In this document: positions 61,019 to 64,000 of the stretch, in pieces | Layout: the number at the start of each line of letters is the position of its first letter | Numbering within the stretch: the first letter of the stretch is position 1 | The notes under the pieces: generated by a model | The model's input: the letters and a program-made list of their open reading frames with translations, nothing else | The model's database searches: none | What the model was told of the DNA's origin: nothing | Position numbers and translations under genes: made by a program | NCBI GenBank assembly: GCA_017519885.1 | Contig: JAFWRO010000057.1 | Span: 40,644 to 104,643 of the forward strand | Direction of reading: 5' to 3' | From: Liminaster sp017519885 | GTDB lineage: Bacteria; Bacteroidota; Bacteroidia; Bacteroidales; UBA3663 | Length of the DNA stretch: 64,000 bases

Positions 61019-61049
61019 ATAACAATTAACAATTAATAATTTACAATTA
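61019..61049. repeat. 7-bp-period AATT repeat
   Basis: Four steps AATTAAC, AATTAAT, AATTTAC and AATTAAA between the MoxR-like ATPase and the DUF3109 gene. Confidence 0.65.
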
Positions 61050-61073
61050 AAAGTATAAAAATAGCAAATTGGG

Positions 61074-62177
61074 CTATAGATTTGCGATGAACCTCATCAA
61101 CTTGTCGTAAATCTTAGGCGTATTGTCGAGGATGAAGAGAATGGCCTTGGGATAGGCATTCTTTTCGAATACCGAGGCAAAATGTGCGATGGCTTCCTGG
61201 TTCTTTGCTTTTTCGAGCATCGTGTAGTATGCCATCAGGTTGGTGGTGATTGTCTGTACGGCCTCTCCCTTGATGTCGCCGGCTTCCAGATAGCGGAAGA
61301 TGCCGTCGTTGACGATGGCGAACTGATGCAACTTGTATTTGGCGAGCACGGCTTTGTATTTATCGAAGTTGAGCAGCACCTCCATTCCCGAAAGGACCTT
61401 GTTGCCCGTGATTGACCCGAAGAAGCGGCTGGTGGCGGCGGGACCAACGATGCCTGCTACAAGTTTCTTGTGCAATTCGTTCAAATCCTCCTTGCCCAGG
61501 AGCACATCCGACACCTTCTTCCACGCACGACGGTCGGGTGTCTTGTCGAGGCCGGTGTCGATGCCAGCCTTCTGTCCTTCGTTGCCGTCGAGCCATACGC
61601 CTTCGTTCTGGATGAATGACACCACGCGGTAGTCGAGTTGTTCCTTTTCGGCCCAAAGCAGCCATTCGTTGATGGTGGGACGGAAGTTGTAGATGTTGAA
61701 TCGAGAGACGAGAGCAGGGTCAAGGTCGGTCAACTGATATTCCTCACCCGCATTGACTGCCGAGATGATGCGCGACCCTTCGGGCAGCAACCTGCCAGCC
61801 AACTTGCGATTGAGCGCAAGGTCCATAATCGTCTGCAGCACTTCGGGGCGGGCGCGGTTAAGTTCGTCGAGGAAGAGAACGATGGGTTCGTTGTTGAGCG
61901 GCCACCAGTAGGGAGGAATGAATTCGGTGCGAACGATGACTTTGCTTCCGTTCTTGCCGGTTGAGAACTCAGCCTTCGAAGGCAAACCAATCAGGTCGCC
62001 TGGATCAGACATCTGACCCAGAAAGAGGGCAACGACCTTCATGCCCTTTGCCGAAAAATATTGCGTAAGGATCTCGCTTTTGCCGATGCCATGTCGTCCC
62101 ACAAGCATAATGTTTTGTGTGGCGGGAGTCTGGTCGAGGATTTCAAGCAGGTCCTGTGTCGTGATGTTGATGCCCAT
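61074..62177 (-). CDS. MoxR-like AAA+ ATPase
   Basis: 367 residues, cytoplasmic. Walker A GRHGIGKSE (about 28-36), GDLIGLPSKA as the pore-loop area, Walker B PIVLFLDELNRARPEV (about 97-112), sensor 1 IISAVNAG and an arginine-finger region with DPALVSRFNIY. The alpha-helical C-terminal half (from about 200) is family-specific. Such ATPases usually act with a VWA-domain partner in chaperone-like or activation roles; none is seen in this window. Downstream comes DUF3109. Confidence 0.88.
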   Translation of the reverse strand: MGINITTQDLLEILDQTPATQNIMLVGRHGIGKSEILTQYFSAKGMKVVALFLGQMSDPGDLIGLPSKAEFSTGKNGSKVIVRTEFIPPYWWPLNNEPIVLFLDELNRARPEVLQTIMDLALNRKLAGRLLPEGSRIISAVNAGEEYQLTDLDPALVSRFNIYNFRPTINEWLLWAEKEQLDYRVVSFIQNEGVWLDGNEGQKAGIDTGLDKTPDRRAWKKVSDVLLGKEDLNELHKKLVAGIVGPAATSRFFGSITGNKVLSGMEVLLNFDKYKAVLAKYKLHQFAIVNDGIFRYLEAGDIKGEAVQTITTNLMAYYTMLEKAKNQEAIAHFASVFEKNAYPKAILFILDNTPKIYDKLMRFIANL

Positions 62178-62243
62178 TATGTTTATATATAAATAAAGGT
62201 GTAAATTGATGTTGTTTGTTATCTCCTATTCGAAAAGTGGTTG

Positions 62244-62275
62244 CAAAGATACGCCAATTTTTGCGAAAAAGCAAA
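62244..62275 (-). promoter_or_regulatory. Promoter of the MoxR-like gene
   Basis: On the minus strand, TTTG (62272-62275), a 20-nt spacer and TATCTTTG (62244-62251), about 66 nt before the ATG. Confidence 0.7.
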
Positions 62276-62333
62276 TTATTGGACGCGAAAATATGTTTTA
62301 GGACATGTTTTCGTTAAAAAAACGGCAAATAAT

Positions 62334-62364
62334 TTTGAGTTTTCTTCGAAATATCATATCTTTG
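62334..62364 (+). promoter_or_regulatory. Promoter of the dcuB-like gene
   Basis: TTTG (62334-62337), a 19-nt spacer and TATCTTTG (62357-62364). The leader to the ATG at 62443 is about 72 nt. Confidence 0.7.
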
Positions 62365-62442
62365 TACCCAACATTTTGCTATTTTTTTCAACAGCAATAA
62401 TTCTACGGTCTTAGATTTTTTACCTTAAAAATATTTGTTATT

Positions 62443-63816
62443 ATGTTCCTTATGATTCTTGAGCTGCTCATCGTATTGGGAGCGCTCTACGTCGGTTCAC
62501 GTTACGGCAGCCTTGCCCTTGGTGCAATTTCCGGCATCGGCTTGGCAATTCTCGTTTTCGGCTTCCACCTGAAGCCAGGTACCCCACCTACTGATGTTAT
62601 CTACATCATCATTGCAGCCGTAACCTGCGCCGGTATGCTGCAGGCTGCAGGCGGTATGGACTGGATGATCCAGATCGCAGAGAAGATGTTGCGCAAGCAT
62701 CCAAACAACATCACCTTCCTTGCACCTCTCTGTACTTTCTTCCTCACCGTGTTTGTAGGAACTGGCCACGTGGTTTACACGCTTATGCCAATTATTTGTG
62801 ACATCGCGCTCAAGAAGGGAATTCGTCCCGAACGTCCCTGTGGCGTTGCTTCCGTTGCCTCGCAGGTAGGTATCACTTGTTCACCCATTGCCGCTGCCGT
62901 TGTTTCATTCACTACCATTTCTGCTGCCAATGGTTTTGATATCAGCAACCTCCAGGTTATCGCCATCACCATTCCTGCATGTCTTTGCGGTCTGATGGCT
63001 GCTGCTGCTGCCAGCTACAAGCGTGGTCTCGACCTCGATAAGGATCCCGAGTTCCAGGCACGTTGTCAGGACCCCGAACTCTATCAGTACATGTATGGCA
63101 ACTCTGCCACCCTGCTCGACAAGGAGATTACTCCTGAGGCAAAGCGTTCGGTTTATATCTTCCTCCTCGCCCTCGGTGTTATCGTTCTCTTCTCTATCTG
63201 TCAGATTCTCGATTGCGATATCCGTCCTAATTTCGAGACCGGAAAGACCCTTGCTGACGGCACTGCCGAAGTCAAGCCTTTGAAGATGAACCTCATTATC
63301 CAGATTGTCATGATTGCAGCTGCAGCATGTATGATCCTGTTTGCCAAGGCTAAGCCAAAGAAAGCGGTTTCGGGCGCTGTATGGCAGTCGGGTATGGTTG
63401 CAGTAGTCGCTATCTATGGTATCGCCTGGTTGGCTGATACATATTTCAGCAATTATATGACCGAGATGCAGGATGGTCTGCAGGGCATCGTTGCTGAGTA
63501 TCCTTGGGCCATCGCATTCGCATTCTTCGCTGTGTCGGTACTCATCAACTCTCAGGGCGCTGTCGTTGTTGCCATGCTTCCATTGGCATACTCTCTCGGC
63601 ATCGAAGGTCCAGTACTCCTTGGCTTGCTCCCATCGGTTTACGGATACTTCTTCATCCCCAACTATCCTTCGGATATTGCTACCGTGAACTTCGACCGTT
63701 CGGGTACCACTGTCATCGGTAAGTACCTCTTGAACCACTCGTTCATGATGCCAGGTCTGATTTCAGTTATCGTTTCCTGTCTTGTAGGCTACGGCTTGAT
63801 CACCATCTTCTATTGA
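62443..63816 (+). CDS. Anaerobic C4-dicarboxylate transporter of the DcuA/DcuB family
   Basis: Inner-membrane carrier of 457 residues with about ten to twelve membrane spans. DcuA/B landmarks are PPTDVIYIIIAAVTCAGMLQ (about 49-68), APLCTFFLTVFVGTGHVVYT, GVASVASQVGITCSPIAAAV and the C-terminal IPNYPSDIATVNFDRSGTT. These carriers exchange fumarate, aspartate or malate for succinate, which suits the succinate-producing fermentation of Bacteroidales. It has its own promoter and terminator. Confidence 0.95.
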   Translation: MFLMILELLIVLGALYVGSRYGSLALGAISGIGLAILVFGFHLKPGTPPTDVIYIIIAAVTCAGMLQAAGGMDWMIQIAEKMLRKHPNNITFLAPLCTFFLTVFVGTGHVVYTLMPIICDIALKKGIRPERPCGVASVASQVGITCSPIAAAVVSFTTISAANGFDISNLQVIAITIPACLCGLMAAAAASYKRGLDLDKDPEFQARCQDPELYQYMYGNSATLLDKEITPEAKRSVYIFLLALGVIVLFSICQILDCDIRPNFETGKTLADGTAEVKPLKMNLIIQIVMIAAAACMILFAKAKPKKAVSGAVWQSGMVAVVAIYGIAWLADTYFSNYMTEMQDGLQGIVAEYPWAIAFAFFAVSVLINSQGAVVVAMLPLAYSLGIEGPVLLGLLPSVYGYFFIPNYPSDIATVNFDRSGTTVIGKYLLNHSFMMPGLISVIVSCLVGYGLITIFY

Positions 63817-63833
63817 TTCGTGATATAATAAAT

Positions 63834-63866
63834 AAAGCGTCGGGATTTGGTCCCGGCGCTTTTTTT
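63834..63866 (+). terminator. Intrinsic terminator of the dcuB-like gene
   Basis: A 12-bp stem (63834-63845 with 63851-63862, one G-U pair, loop TTTGG), continued by T residues to 63866. It is immediately followed by the group II intron 5' end. Confidence 0.88.
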
Positions 63867-63867
63867 G

Positions 63868-64000
63868 GTTCGCCCAGCATGGGCATATTCTAACGGGTGT
63901 AAGTCCCCAAGCCGCCCTGATAACGGGAAGGCTACAGCCAAAGGCAAGGGTGTCCGTGGCGACGCGGAATCTGAAGGAAGCTTGCGGCAAACATCTGCTC
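63868..64000 (+). mobile_element. 5' end of a group II intron, truncated by the window edge
   Basis: From 63868 (GTTCGCCCAGCATGGGCAT) the sequence matches what I recall of domain I of bacterial group II introns: the 5' end near GUGYG, a GGTGTAAGTCCC segment, AAGGGTGTCCGTGG, GGAATCTGAAGGAAGC and GGCAAAC. It begins at the T tract of an intrinsic terminator, the target typical for group IIC introns. The reverse transcriptase/maturase and domains V-VI, if present, lie beyond the right edge. Assigned by recall of intron sequence, not by a covariance search. Confidence 0.82.

Overview
The window is a chromosomal segment of a Bacteroidales bacterium, most likely a Prevotella-like member of the Prevotellaceae/Bacteroidaceae. 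The evidence is: SusC/SusD pairs, an ECF-sigma/FecR/SusC regulatory trio, the conserved order porG-uppS-bamA-ompH, a GldH lipoprotein, DUF4249/DUF6242/DUF3109 proteins, and many promoters of the Bacteroidota type (TTTG, about 20 nt, TAnnTTTG). I see no rRNA or tRNA gene and no CRISPR array. Base composition looks intermediate by eye; it was not computed.

Layout. 1-3.9 kb (minus): a truncated SusC-type receptor with an STN domain, its FecR anti-sigma factor and its ECF sigma factor. 4-5.5 kb: a 41-42 bp tandem array and alanine dehydrogenase. 5.6-9.8 kb: a PafA-like phosphatase, divergent from a secreted GH43 protein and a BASS-family transporter. 9.9-12.2 kb: a two-gene module of unknown function; one product has a sigma-region-4-like HTH, and an inverted repeat lies over the promoter. 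12.3-17.1 kb: a SusD/SusC pair. 17.2-22.3 kb: an accessory-looking stretch with a candidate small RNA/micropeptide gene, a lone AAA-type ATPase, a second primary-like sigma factor, a NADAR fusion protein and a secreted metzincin-like protein. 22.3-26.7 kb: a MacB-type ABC system (ATPase, two permeases, adaptor). 26.8-34.4 kb: the outer-membrane biogenesis operon DUF6242-porG-uppS-bamA-ompH-ompH-ompH. 34.6-43.2 kb: housekeeping genes (prmC, recX, comF, pyrE, argH, M24 peptidase) and two lipoproteins. 43.2-44 kb: a 42-bp array of imperfect stem-loops and two hairpins sharing one loop. 44-45.4 kb: a GH29 fucosidase. 45.5-50.1 kb: a complete tolC-macA-macB efflux operon. 50.4-56.1 kb: a TonB receptor/DUF4249/plug-like three-gene operon. 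56.2-62.2 kb: gldH, ricT, rny, zapA, a coiled-coil partner, DUF3109 and a MoxR-like ATPase. 62.4-64 kb: a DcuB-type C4-dicarboxylate transporter, its terminator and, directly after it, the 5' end of a group II intron that leaves the window.

Across the window the spacers carry a recurring kind of short repeat: 9-bp periods, each with a 6-bp palindromic core (TCTAGA, CTATAG or TTCGAA) plus 3 bp, and a 7-bp version built on AATT. One such repeat lies inside the coding sequence of the TonB receptor at 53.2-56.1 kb. These repeats, the micro-gene at 17.2-17.4 kb, the shared-loop hairpins and the NADAR/ATPase neighbourhood are the least explained parts of the window.
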